From contig JBNLFG010000010.1 of assembly GCA_050305405.1 (NCBI GenBank), forward strand, positions 62,001 to 126,000: 64,000 nucleotides of DNA. Reading direction: 5' to 3'. Source of the stretch: Desulfolinea sp050305405. GTDB taxonomy: Bacteria; Chloroflexota; Anaerolineae; Anaerolineales; Villigracilaceae. Both the position numbers and the translations under genes were made by a program. The notes beneath the pieces are model-generated. The model made no database searches, was not told where the DNA came from, and was given only the letters and a program-made list of their open reading frames with translations. Shown here in pieces: positions 34,722 through 42,004 of the stretch (its first letter is position 1; every line of letters starts with the position of its first letter).

Positions 34722-35360
34722 ATGCTACATGATGTTCTACTGATTACAGAAAAACACAAGAAAGCTGCCAAACAGATTGTTGAACATATCAATAATATGG
34801 ATGGGCAGAAGATCGTGATTGCCATTGGTGGCGAATCGGGGTCTGGTAAATCGGAGTTAGGGCACGAAGTTGCTCATTTGCTTAAAGTCCAAAATACGCC
34901 TGCCAAGGTGATGCACGTTGATAATTATTACAAGACATCCCCACACGAGCGCAATCCGTGGCGTAAAGCCCACGGAGTTGAAAATATCGGCTACACCGAA
35001 TACAACTGGGATTTTATCAATCGTAACTTGGAAGAATTTCACAAGGACGCGATTGTTGCTGTAATGCCTTGTGTGGATTTGCTCACAGATCAGGAAGATT
35101 TCATCACAACCAGCTTTCACGGGCTGCGCTATATGGTCGTAGAAGGCTTATACGCCGTTAAAGTAGAAGCCGATTTACGAGTTTTCATTGATCTGACCTA
35201 CCATGAAACAAAAAAAGCACAACTCGTACGCGGTAAAGAATCAATGGACGAATGGCGCCAGCAAGTCCTCGAACAGGAACATCAGGTTGTTCAATCGCTG
35301 CGCCCGCTGGCGGATCTGATCGTCACGCCTGAGTTTGATGTGAAGCCAGTAAAAAAATAA
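34722..35360 (+). CDS. uridine-kinase-like P-loop kinase (paralogue 1)
   Basis: 212 aa phosphoribulokinase/uridine kinase superfamily protein. The Walker A loop is IAIGGESGSGKSELG (Lys43). VMHVDNYYKTSPHERNPWRKAHG resembles the substrate loop, and YMVVEGLYAVKVEADLRVFIDLT the motif before the lid. GESGSGKSE differs from the SSASGKTT-type loop of true uridine kinases. The ATG at 34722 has AAGAGGA upstream; the longer frame starting inside otsB is rejected. It sits between otsB and otsA and has a paralogue at 38032 and a relic at 33725. A sugar or sugar-alcohol substrate is an inference from location only. Confidence 0.7.
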   Translation: MLHDVLLITEKHKKAAKQIVEHINNMDGQKIVIAIGGESGSGKSELGHEVAHLLKVQNTPAKVMHVDNYYKTSPHERNPWRKAHGVENIGYTEYNWDFINRNLEEFHKDAIVAVMPCVDLLTDQEDFITTSFHGLRYMVVEGLYAVKVEADLRVFIDLTYHETKKAQLVRGKESMDEWRQQVLEQEHQVVQSLRPLADLIVTPEFDVKPVKK

Positions 35361-35363
35361 GTT

Positions 35364-35467
35364 TCTATCCGAAAAACACCTAGTAGTTGCGACTTTAGTC
35401 GCTTTTAACGGCTAAACACTAAAGTGGGCTCCGCACAGCCGTTACTACAAAGGAATTTTCGGATAGA
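35364..35467. mobile_element. 104-bp palindromic element with 12-bp inverted ends
   Basis: TCTATCCGAAAA and TTTTCGGATAGA are perfect inverted ends. Inside are further inverted words (TAGTAGTTGCGACTTTAGTCGC, AACGGCT with AGCCGTTACTAC). It separates the kinase gene from otsA and has no coding capacity. Confidence 0.65.
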
Positions 35468-35550
35468 TTGCAAGTCTTCTTCTGCGAAGTTAGAGCGACG
35501 CACGCTCGTCTCTATTTTTCAGAGTAGACAAGATAAAAGGAGTAAAGAAA

Positions 35551-37032
35551 ATGCCCATCAAACATACAGGGAAAGCCCCCTTGATCGTAATTGTTTCAAA
35601 TCGAGGCCCATTTTCCTTTACCCAAAAAGAAAACGGTGAATTTGATGTCGAACGTGGTGCGGGTGGCCTAGTCACCGCATTGGGCGCGTTAGCTGAAAAG
35701 CACGAAGTCCTCTGGATCGCTTCTGCAATGAGCAAGGACGACCGCAAATGGGCAAAAGTAAATGCCAACGAAATCCAAAAAGTGGAAGGCATCTACATGC
35801 GCCTTGTGCGCCCCAGCAGAACCGCCTACGAAAAATATTACGGCATTATCGCAAATCCTTTGCTATGGTTTATTCAGCACCAACTTTGGGATGCGCCCCG
35901 CACACCCAGCATCACTGAAGAAACCTGGGATGCCTGGAAGAAAGGCTACCTGCCGATCAATAAATTGCTCGCCAATGCCGTTATCGAAAGTCTGCAAGGT
36001 GTTGAGCGTCCCGTCATCATTTTGCCGCAGGATTATCACCTCTACATGATGCCGCACTACCTGCGTAAGGGATTGGGAGATAACGTCCAGATTCAACCCT
36101 TTGTCCACATCCCCTGGCCCGGACCGGATGCTTGGCGCATCCTGCCTAAAGATATGCGCGACACCCTCCTGTTGAGCTTGCTGCAGTCCAATAGAATCGG
36201 ATTCCAAACCAGACAGGATGCCTTCAACTTCGTCCAAACCTGCCGCTTCCACCTCCCGGGTGTTCACTCGCGCGGCAGGCGGGATGCCATCTTCATCGAC
36301 GACCGCGAAGTCGGTTCATTGACCTATCCCATTTCTGTCGATGTTGAAAAAATAGAAGCCCTCGCAGAAGATACCCAAACCCGCTTGCTAAAATCCGAGT
36401 TCATCAACGTTGTCGGGGACCAGAAAGTGATCCTGCGCGTCGACCGCAGCGAGCCGAGCAAAAATATCATTCGTGGTCTTGAAGCTTTCAAAGCCCTGCT
36501 TGAAAAGCATCCCGAATACCACGAGAAAGTAAAGTTGCTCTGCCTATTGGTTCCCTCACGCATGGAAGTTGCCGAGTATCAAGACTACCTGAAAGAGATT
36601 ATGGCAGAAGCGGGCATGATTAACGCCGAATATAGCCAGCCGCTTTGGGAGCCGGTGCGCGTTATTCTCGGTAACAACTATATGCGCGCCATCGCTGCCA
36701 TGCAGCTTTACGATGTACTCTTCGTCAACCCCATTGCCGACGGGATGAATCTCGTCGTTAAGGAAGGCGCGCTGCTCAACCAAAAAGACGGTGTCCTCGT
36801 CCTTTCAGAGTATGCGGGTGCCTACTACGAGTTGGGAGATTACGCCCTCACCGTTTCTCCCTACGATATTCACAGCACCGTCGAGGCGCTTCATCGAGCG
36901 TTGGAAATGCCCTTTGAAGAGAAGCACAGCCGATCCAATGCGTTACGTGAGATCGTTCGCAGTGCGGATATCAAAGATTGGTTCCAGGCGCAGGTCAAGG
37001 ATGCGCTGGCAGATATGGAGACAAAAGAATGA
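35551..37032 (+). CDS. otsA: trehalose-6-phosphate synthase (GT20)
   Basis: 493 aa glycosyltransferase that joins glucose from a nucleotide sugar to glucose 6-phosphate. The family landmarks are VSNRGPFSFTQ, GAGGLVTALGAL, VIILPQDYHLYMMPHYLR, FVHIPWPGPDAWRILP, NRIGFQTRQDAFNF, LRVDRSEPSKNIIRGLEAF and NPIADGMNLVVKE. HIPWPGPDAW replaces the HIPFPS of classical OtsA, a variant seen in related GT20 branches, so glucosylglycerol-phosphate synthesis is an alternative. A strong AAAGGAG site precedes the ATG. Its end overlaps the next gene (ATGA). Confidence 0.88.
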   Translation: MPIKHTGKAPLIVIVSNRGPFSFTQKENGEFDVERGAGGLVTALGALAEKHEVLWIASAMSKDDRKWAKVNANEIQKVEGIYMRLVRPSRTAYEKYYGIIANPLLWFIQHQLWDAPRTPSITEETWDAWKKGYLPINKLLANAVIESLQGVERPVIILPQDYHLYMMPHYLRKGLGDNVQIQPFVHIPWPGPDAWRILPKDMRDTLLLSLLQSNRIGFQTRQDAFNFVQTCRFHLPGVHSRGRRDAIFIDDREVGSLTYPISVDVEKIEALAEDTQTRLLKSEFINVVGDQKVILRVDRSEPSKNIIRGLEAFKALLEKHPEYHEKVKLLCLLVPSRMEVAEYQDYLKEIMAEAGMINAEYSQPLWEPVRVILGNNYMRAIAAMQLYDVLFVNPIADGMNLVVKEGALLNQKDGVLVLSEYAGAYYELGDYALTVSPYDIHSTVEALHRALEMPFEEKHSRSNALREIVRSADIKDWFQAQVKDALADMETKE

Positions 37033-37931
37033 GCCAGGAAAGGCCTCTTTTTGCAGGCATTGAAGGCGGTGGAACAAAATTCGTTGTTGCCGTTGGCACA
37101 GCGGATGGTGAGATTCTGGCTGAGGCACGCATCTCGACGACCACGCCCGAGGAGACTCTTTCTCGTTGTGTGGATTTTCTGCAAACACAGGAAAATAGCC
37201 TCGGCAAATTGGCAGCGATTGGGATAGCGACCTTCGGTCCGCTCGACCTTCAACCTGCTTCCGCTAACTACGGACACATCCTGCCGACCCCGAAACTCTT
37301 CTGGACAGATACCGATTTGCTGACACCATTTCGAGAAGCGTTTGACGTGCCGATAGTGGTCGATACCGACGTCAACGGCGCTGCGCTCGGGGAGTGGCGT
37401 TGGGGTGCGGCACAAAGCTTGGAGAATTTCATCTACCTGACCATTGGGACAGGCATCGGCGGAGGCGGAATGCTGAATGGGAAGTTGATGCACGGTCTGC
37501 TGCACCCAGAAATGGGACATATCCCTTTACCGACGACGGTGGAGGATGTCTGTAAATGTCCTTTTCATGACGATTGCTTCGAGGGGCTGGCTTCGGGCCC
37601 GGCAATCGAGAATCGCTGGGGCATGAAAGCAGAAGAACTTCCAGTCGGGCATCCTGCCTGGGAAGTGGAAGCAAGCCATATCGCAAGAGCGTTGCGGAGC
37701 TTCATCTGCACTTTATCCCCGGAGAGAATTATCCTCGGCGGCGGGGTGATGTCGCAAGCGCATCTCTTCCCGCTCATCCGTGAAAAAACGCTGGCGGAGT
37801 TGAACGGTTACATCCAATCCCCCGAGATTTTGGAGCGAATTGACGAGTATATTGTGCCCGTTGCGCTGGAAGGCAAGGCTGGGATTTTGGGTGCATTTGT
37901 GCTTGCGGAGCAGGCTTTGGAAGAAAAATAA
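37029..37931 (+). CDS. ROK-family fructokinase
   Basis: 300 aa sugar kinase. ATP- and sugar-binding motifs are GIEGGGTKFVVAVG, GIATFGPLDL, VVDTDVNGAALGEWRWGAA and IYLTIGTGIGGGGMLNGK; the zinc site is HPEMGHIPLP with CKCPFHDDCFEG. It is close to ScrK/GmuE-type fructokinases, which would phosphorylate the fructose released by the sucrose phosphorylase encoded 0.8 kb downstream. The start at 37029 overlaps the otsA stop; the longer frame inside otsA is not used. Confidence 0.88.
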   Translation: MSQERPLFAGIEGGGTKFVVAVGTADGEILAEARISTTTPEETLSRCVDFLQTQENSLGKLAAIGIATFGPLDLQPASANYGHILPTPKLFWTDTDLLTPFREAFDVPIVVDTDVNGAALGEWRWGAAQSLENFIYLTIGTGIGGGGMLNGKLMHGLLHPEMGHIPLPTTVEDVCKCPFHDDCFEGLASGPAIENRWGMKAEELPVGHPAWEVEASHIARALRSFICTLSPERIILGGGVMSQAHLFPLIREKTLAELNGYIQSPEILERIDEYIVPVALEGKAGILGAFVLAEQALEEK

Positions 37932-37932
37932 A

Positions 37933-38006
37933 CCGCCAAGACGCCAAATGCGCCAAGCTTTTTTAGAAATGCAAAAAGACTTGGCGATCTCTGTGTCTTG
38001 GCGGTA
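37933..38006. repeat. dispersed CGCCAAG palindromic word repeat
   Basis: ACCGCCAAGA, CGCCAAAT and CGCCAAGC words face TTGGCGA and TCTTGGCGGT. A fragment of the same family lies at about 11198-11221. Confidence 0.65.
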
Positions 38007-38031
38007 AGAAAACCTTTGTAGGAGGATGCGC

Positions 38032-38685
38032 ATGAAAGGCGACATCATTGTTTTAGAAAAACACCATATTGATGCAGCGAAGGAGATCGTGCCTGAAATT
38101 TTAGAAAAAATTCGGACAAAGGATACGCGCTATGTCATCACCGTTGCAGGAGAATCTGGCAGCGGGAAGTCGGAAACGGGCAAGGCGATTGCCGATGAGT
38201 TGGATGGGGCAGGAATCAAAGCCGTGCTACTAGGGCAGGACGATTATTATGTGCTGCCGCCGAAGTCGAACGATGCCAAACGACGCGAAGATCCCGAATG
38301 GCTGGGCCCACATGTGGAAATCCGTTTTGATATTTATGAGGGCAACTTGAAAGATGCAATCGCTGGAAAGAATAAGATCATGAAGCCGTTGATCGACTAC
38401 AACGCCAATTCGATTGAAGACGAGACCATCGACCTGACCGGCGTAAAAGTCGTCGTTGCCGAGGGGACATATACGTCCTTGTTGAAGAATGTGGATACCA
38501 GAGTATTTATTGCTCGGAATCGATTGGATACGTTGGCGCATCGCCAAAAGCGTAATCGTGGCAGCGAAGTGGGCGACCCTTTTATAGAGAATGTGTTAAA
38601 GCTCGAGCACAAGATCATTGCCGGGCACAGGCAATTGGCGGATTTTGTGATTACGAAGGACTATGATGTAATCGTAGTGGAATAA
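38032..38685 (+). CDS. uridine-kinase-like P-loop kinase (paralogue 2)
   Basis: 217 aa paralogue of the 34722 protein. Walker A is VAGESGSGKSETG (Lys46), followed by VLLGQDDYYVLPPKSNDAKRREDPEWLGPH, MKPLIDYNANSIEDETIDLTG, VVVAEGTYTSLL and a lid-like RNRLDTLAHRQKRNRGSEVGDPFIE. AGGAGG at 38020-38025 is six bases from the ATG at 38032, which decides the start over the ATG at 38026. It lies between the fructokinase and the sucrose phosphorylase. Substrate unknown; the divergence from paralogue 1 around the substrate loop suggests different acceptors. Confidence 0.72.
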   Translation: MKGDIIVLEKHHIDAAKEIVPEILEKIRTKDTRYVITVAGESGSGKSETGKAIADELDGAGIKAVLLGQDDYYVLPPKSNDAKRREDPEWLGPHVEIRFDIYEGNLKDAIAGKNKIMKPLIDYNANSIEDETIDLTGVKVVVAEGTYTSLLKNVDTRVFIARNRLDTLAHRQKRNRGSEVGDPFIENVLKLEHKIIAGHRQLADFVITKDYDVIVVE

Positions 38686-38737
38686 AGCTATTCCTCCCTC
38701 GCAAGCGGAGGGAGAATTAAAAGATCAAGGAAAACCC

Positions 38738-40207
38738 ATGCCAGTCAAAAACAAAGTTCAACTCATCACCTACCCCGACTCACTCGGCGGTGACTTGAAA
38801 GCGCTCCACGAGGTGCTTGAAACCCATTTCCCGGATGCCTTTCAAGGCGGTATCCACATCCTGCCTCCCTTTCCCTCATCGGGAGATCGCGGTTTTGCGC
38901 CGCTGACTTATCTTGAAATTGAGCCTTCTTTCGGCGACTGGAAAGATATTCGTCGTCTCAGCGAGAAGCACGATATTTTGCTTGACCTGATGGTTAATCA
39001 TATTTCTGCCAAGTCTGAATTCTTTAAGGATTTTCTGCAACATGGTCACAAATCGCCATATGCCGACCTGTTTTTAACTGTCGATAAAATTTGGGCAGAT
39101 GGCGAAATCCCTGCCGAAGACTTCAAAAAGATATTCCTGCGTCGGGAAGAACCCTATTCTGACTTCACCATTGCGGATACAGGCGAGAGCCTGCGTGTAT
39201 GGACGACCTTTGGCAAAACAACGCCCTCCGAGCAGATTGATCTTGATGTCAATTCACCTACCGCGCGCCAATTGTTGGCAGACTTCTTTGAGAATTTCGC
39301 CAAACACGGCGTCAAAATTGTACGCCTGGATGCGGTTGGCTATATCACCAAAAAGCCCGGTACCAGCTTCTTCTTCGTCGAGCCGGAAATCTACGATTTT
39401 CTCGACTGGATCACTGAACTCGCCAACTCACTTGGCATTGAACTACTGCCTGAAGTCCACGCGCACTACAGCACGCAGTACAAACTCGCCACGCAGGGAC
39501 ACTGGATTTATGATTTCATCCTGCCCTATCGCGTGCTCGAAACACTCTTCAATCGCGACAGTACCGCGCTCGTTGCCTATCTCAAGGAGCGACCTGCGAA
39601 ACAGTTCACCATGCTGGATTGTCATGATGGCGTACCGATTAAACCCGATCTGGATGGTCTCTATGACGGAACGGACGCGAGAAAATTAGTGGATACTTGT
39701 CTCGAGCGGGGGTCAAATCTCAGCTTGATCAAATCCCCGAAATACCGCGACCCAGACGGATTTGACGTTCATCAGATTCGTGGTACCTATTACTCGATGC
39801 TTGGCGCTGATGATGATGCTTATCTTGCCGCACGCGCGATCCAGTTTTTTGCGCCCGGTGTGCCGCAGGTCTACTATGTCGGTTTGTTGGCTGGGGAGAA
39901 TGACCTCGCTGTTCTCGACGCAGGTGGGGATGGCAGAGATATTAACAGGCACAACTATTCCTTGAACGAGATCAAGCAGGAGGTCGGGCGCGATGTCGTG
40001 CAGCGGCTTCGTAAGTTGATCCAGTTCAGGAATGAGTATCCTGCCTTTGACGGGAATTTTACTGTTCTTGAATCTGATGCCGCTGCCATCCATCTGCAAT
40101 GGCAAAAGGATGATAAAGTTTGTACGCTTTCTATCGACCTGAGTGAGATGAAGTCGGTCATCACTTATATTGATGAACAGGGTGCACAAGTGGAGTATGT
40201 GATCTAG
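38738..40207 (+). CDS. sucrose phosphorylase-family enzyme (GH13_18)
   Basis: 489 aa. The family opening VQLITYPDSLGGDLKALHEVL, HILPPFPSSGDRGFAPLTY, the nucleophile Asp in IVRLDAVGYITKKPGTS, the acid/base Glu in LLPEVHAHY, MLDCHDGVPIKPDLDGL and FFAPGVPQVYYVGLLAGENDLAVL are all present. It splits a glucosyl acceptor with phosphate to alpha-glucose 1-phosphate. The acceptor may be fructose (sucrose), fructose 6-phosphate, or glycerate/glycerol; HDGVPIKPDLDG is closer to the phosphorylases acting on phosphorylated or non-fructose acceptors than to classic bifidobacterial sucrose phosphorylase. The neighbouring fructokinase favours sucrose. Confidence 0.82.
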   Translation: MPVKNKVQLITYPDSLGGDLKALHEVLETHFPDAFQGGIHILPPFPSSGDRGFAPLTYLEIEPSFGDWKDIRRLSEKHDILLDLMVNHISAKSEFFKDFLQHGHKSPYADLFLTVDKIWADGEIPAEDFKKIFLRREEPYSDFTIADTGESLRVWTTFGKTTPSEQIDLDVNSPTARQLLADFFENFAKHGVKIVRLDAVGYITKKPGTSFFFVEPEIYDFLDWITELANSLGIELLPEVHAHYSTQYKLATQGHWIYDFILPYRVLETLFNRDSTALVAYLKERPAKQFTMLDCHDGVPIKPDLDGLYDGTDARKLVDTCLERGSNLSLIKSPKYRDPDGFDVHQIRGTYYSMLGADDDAYLAARAIQFFAPGVPQVYYVGLLAGENDLAVLDAGGDGRDINRHNYSLNEIKQEVGRDVVQRLRKLIQFRNEYPAFDGNFTVLESDAAAIHLQWQKDDKVCTLSIDLSEMKSVITYIDEQGAQVEYVI

Positions 40208-40216
40208 GAAGTGGTG

Positions 40217-40849
40217 ATGAAGGTTTTGACGGTGAGTGATCAGGTAGTCGAGCGAATGTATTCGCTGGTGGCGGATAAACATTTTGACGATGTTGATTTG
40301 CTTTTTGGCTGTGGTGATTTACCCTATGAGTATCTTGAATATATCGTTACTTTGCTCAATAAGCCCCTTTTCTACGTGCCGGGCAATCATGATCCCGTCT
40401 ATAGTTCTGAGCATAAGCGCTCTTATGCTGAGGGTGGGCTGAATATTGATAGGAAAGTTGTTTTTCATAAGGGCTTATTGATCGCGGGCTTAGGAGGGAG
40501 TATTCGCTATCGTCCTGATGGAGTCAATCAATATACGCAGCGAGAGATGTATTGGCGAGTTTTTAACCTTTTACCGGCATTGCTCTATCAGCGTATTTTT
40601 CGAGGTCGTAAGTTGGATGTGCTTATCACCCATTCACCGCCTTTTGGTATTCACGATGACGACACTCAAGCTCATGAAGGTTTAAAAGCGCTTAATTGGC
40701 TTGTCAGGTGGGCGCAACCGCGTTATCTTTTTCATGGACACACTCATTTTTACCGTCAAAATCTGGAGGCAGCGACCACGGTAGTTGGCAAAACGACAAT
40801 TATGAATATTTACCCCTATAAAGTGATTGAGGTTGACCATGCCATCTGA
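40217..40849 (+). CDS. calcineurin-like metallophosphoesterase
   Basis: 210 aa with the metal motifs GCGDLPYEYLEYI, YVPGNHDPVYS, ITHSPPFGIHDD and LFHGHTHFYRQN. The first Asp motif is degenerate (TVSDQV in place of SDxH). The ATG at 40217 follows an AGGAAG site; GTG at 40211 is an alternative. It overlaps the start of the ParB-fold gene, so the two probably act together. Substrate unknown. Confidence 0.78.
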   Translation: MKVLTVSDQVVERMYSLVADKHFDDVDLLFGCGDLPYEYLEYIVTLLNKPLFYVPGNHDPVYSSEHKRSYAEGGLNIDRKVVFHKGLLIAGLGGSIRYRPDGVNQYTQREMYWRVFNLLPALLYQRIFRGRKLDVLITHSPPFGIHDDDTQAHEGLKALNWLVRWAQPRYLFHGHTHFYRQNLEAATTVVGKTTIMNIYPYKVIEVDHAI

Positions 40850-41720
40850 TCCCCTTTCGGAACGAGTGCAGTCCGATTTTAGACGTGCAAGATTTAAAGC
40901 TTTTTTTAACGATGTTTGGGCGGCCATTTCCGGGCAGCCGACAACATTGCTTTCTTATGATGAAGTGAGAGAGAAGCTCTCCATTGGTGGCCCAATCTAT
41001 CAAGGCGTAAAAGTCGTCAAGATCGACCAGATTAGCGGCAGCCTGAACCGTTACTACGAATTTGACCGTGCCTTTTTGCCTAAACAGGCAAATACCGCCA
41101 AACGTTGGCAGCGCGTTAATCGTGCTTTTTATGACGATGTCAGCCTGCCTGCGGTAGTGCTCTACAAAGTTGGCGAAGTTTACTTTGTTGTTGATGGGCA
41201 TCATCGTGTTTCGGTAGCACGTGAGAAAGGACAAACGTATATTGATGCAGAGGTGCGCGAATGTGAAACAAAAGTCTCCATTTATGCTGATCTGCGTCCT
41301 GAAGACCTTGAGATATTGGGGCAAAAGGTCGAGTTTTTGAAACGCTCGCGGATTGATGAACTGCGTCCTGATTCCGATATTAAACTCAATATTCTGGATG
41401 GTTTCTATCGTATGCTTGAGCATATCGCCGTGCATCGGTATTTCATGGGGCTCGATCTAAAACGCGACATCCCTGAAGATGAAGCGGTGATGCACTGGTA
41501 CGACACGGTTTATATGCCGATTATCAAGGTTATCCGCGAGAGTGACGTGCTCAAAAACTTTCCCAATAAAACCGAAGGCGATCTCTACTTGTGGGTGCTT
41601 GACCATCAGCATTATCTCTCTGAGCATGAACATCATCCTTTACAGGCGCCCGATATTGCTGCGCGTGAATTTCTCTCTGAAACCGACAAAAAAGGAAAGA
41701 AGCAGGAAAAGAAAAAATAA
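40839..41720 (+). CDS. ParB/sulfiredoxin-fold protein of unknown function
   Basis: 293 aa. The central part carries a ParB/Srx-like core (AVVLYKVGEVYFVVDGHHRVSVAREKGQTYIDAEVREC, key HHR at about residue 128), a fold that binds nucleotides in CTPases and sulfiredoxins. The C-terminal half is helical (MLEHIAVHRYFMGLDLKRDIPEDEAVMHWYDTVYMPIIKVIRE) and ends in a Lys-rich tail. The start at 40839 has GAGG upstream and overlaps the phosphoesterase stop. No HTH is evident, so chromosome partitioning is unlikely. Confidence 0.65.
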   Translation: MPSDPLSERVQSDFRRARFKAFFNDVWAAISGQPTTLLSYDEVREKLSIGGPIYQGVKVVKIDQISGSLNRYYEFDRAFLPKQANTAKRWQRVNRAFYDDVSLPAVVLYKVGEVYFVVDGHHRVSVAREKGQTYIDAEVRECETKVSIYADLRPEDLEILGQKVEFLKRSRIDELRPDSDIKLNILDGFYRMLEHIAVHRYFMGLDLKRDIPEDEAVMHWYDTVYMPIIKVIRESDVLKNFPNKTEGDLYLWVLDHQHYLSEHEHHPLQAPDIAAREFLSETDKKGKKQEKKK

Positions 41721-41915
41721 GCGCAAACGCAAGCGGAAAAACACAAATGGTATCAATGTGGTAATCCTGCTTTTGATGTAACACCGACCAAACACATTGC
41801 CGCGATTATTCCGAGACAAGGGGGGATTTATTTTTCCTGTTGAAGGGAATCTGGCCACACTAAGCGTTTTTAGCTGGTTTTTAGGGTTTTTCTTGATTAA
41901 GGAAAAACTTAAGGA

Positions 41916-41945
41916 TTGACTTCCTTTATTGAAAAATGCTAGACT
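41916..41945 (+). promoter_or_regulatory. promoter of the aldehyde oxidoreductase gene
   Basis: TTGACT at 41916-41921 and TAGACT at 41940-41945, 18 bases apart. The transcript would have a leader of about 53 bases ending in GAGAGGAG before the ATG. Confidence 0.6.
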
Positions 41946-42004
41946 ATTTAAGTCTATTCCCCTGTTACATATAATTAATTACCCCAGAGAGAGGAGTAAA
42001 AATA

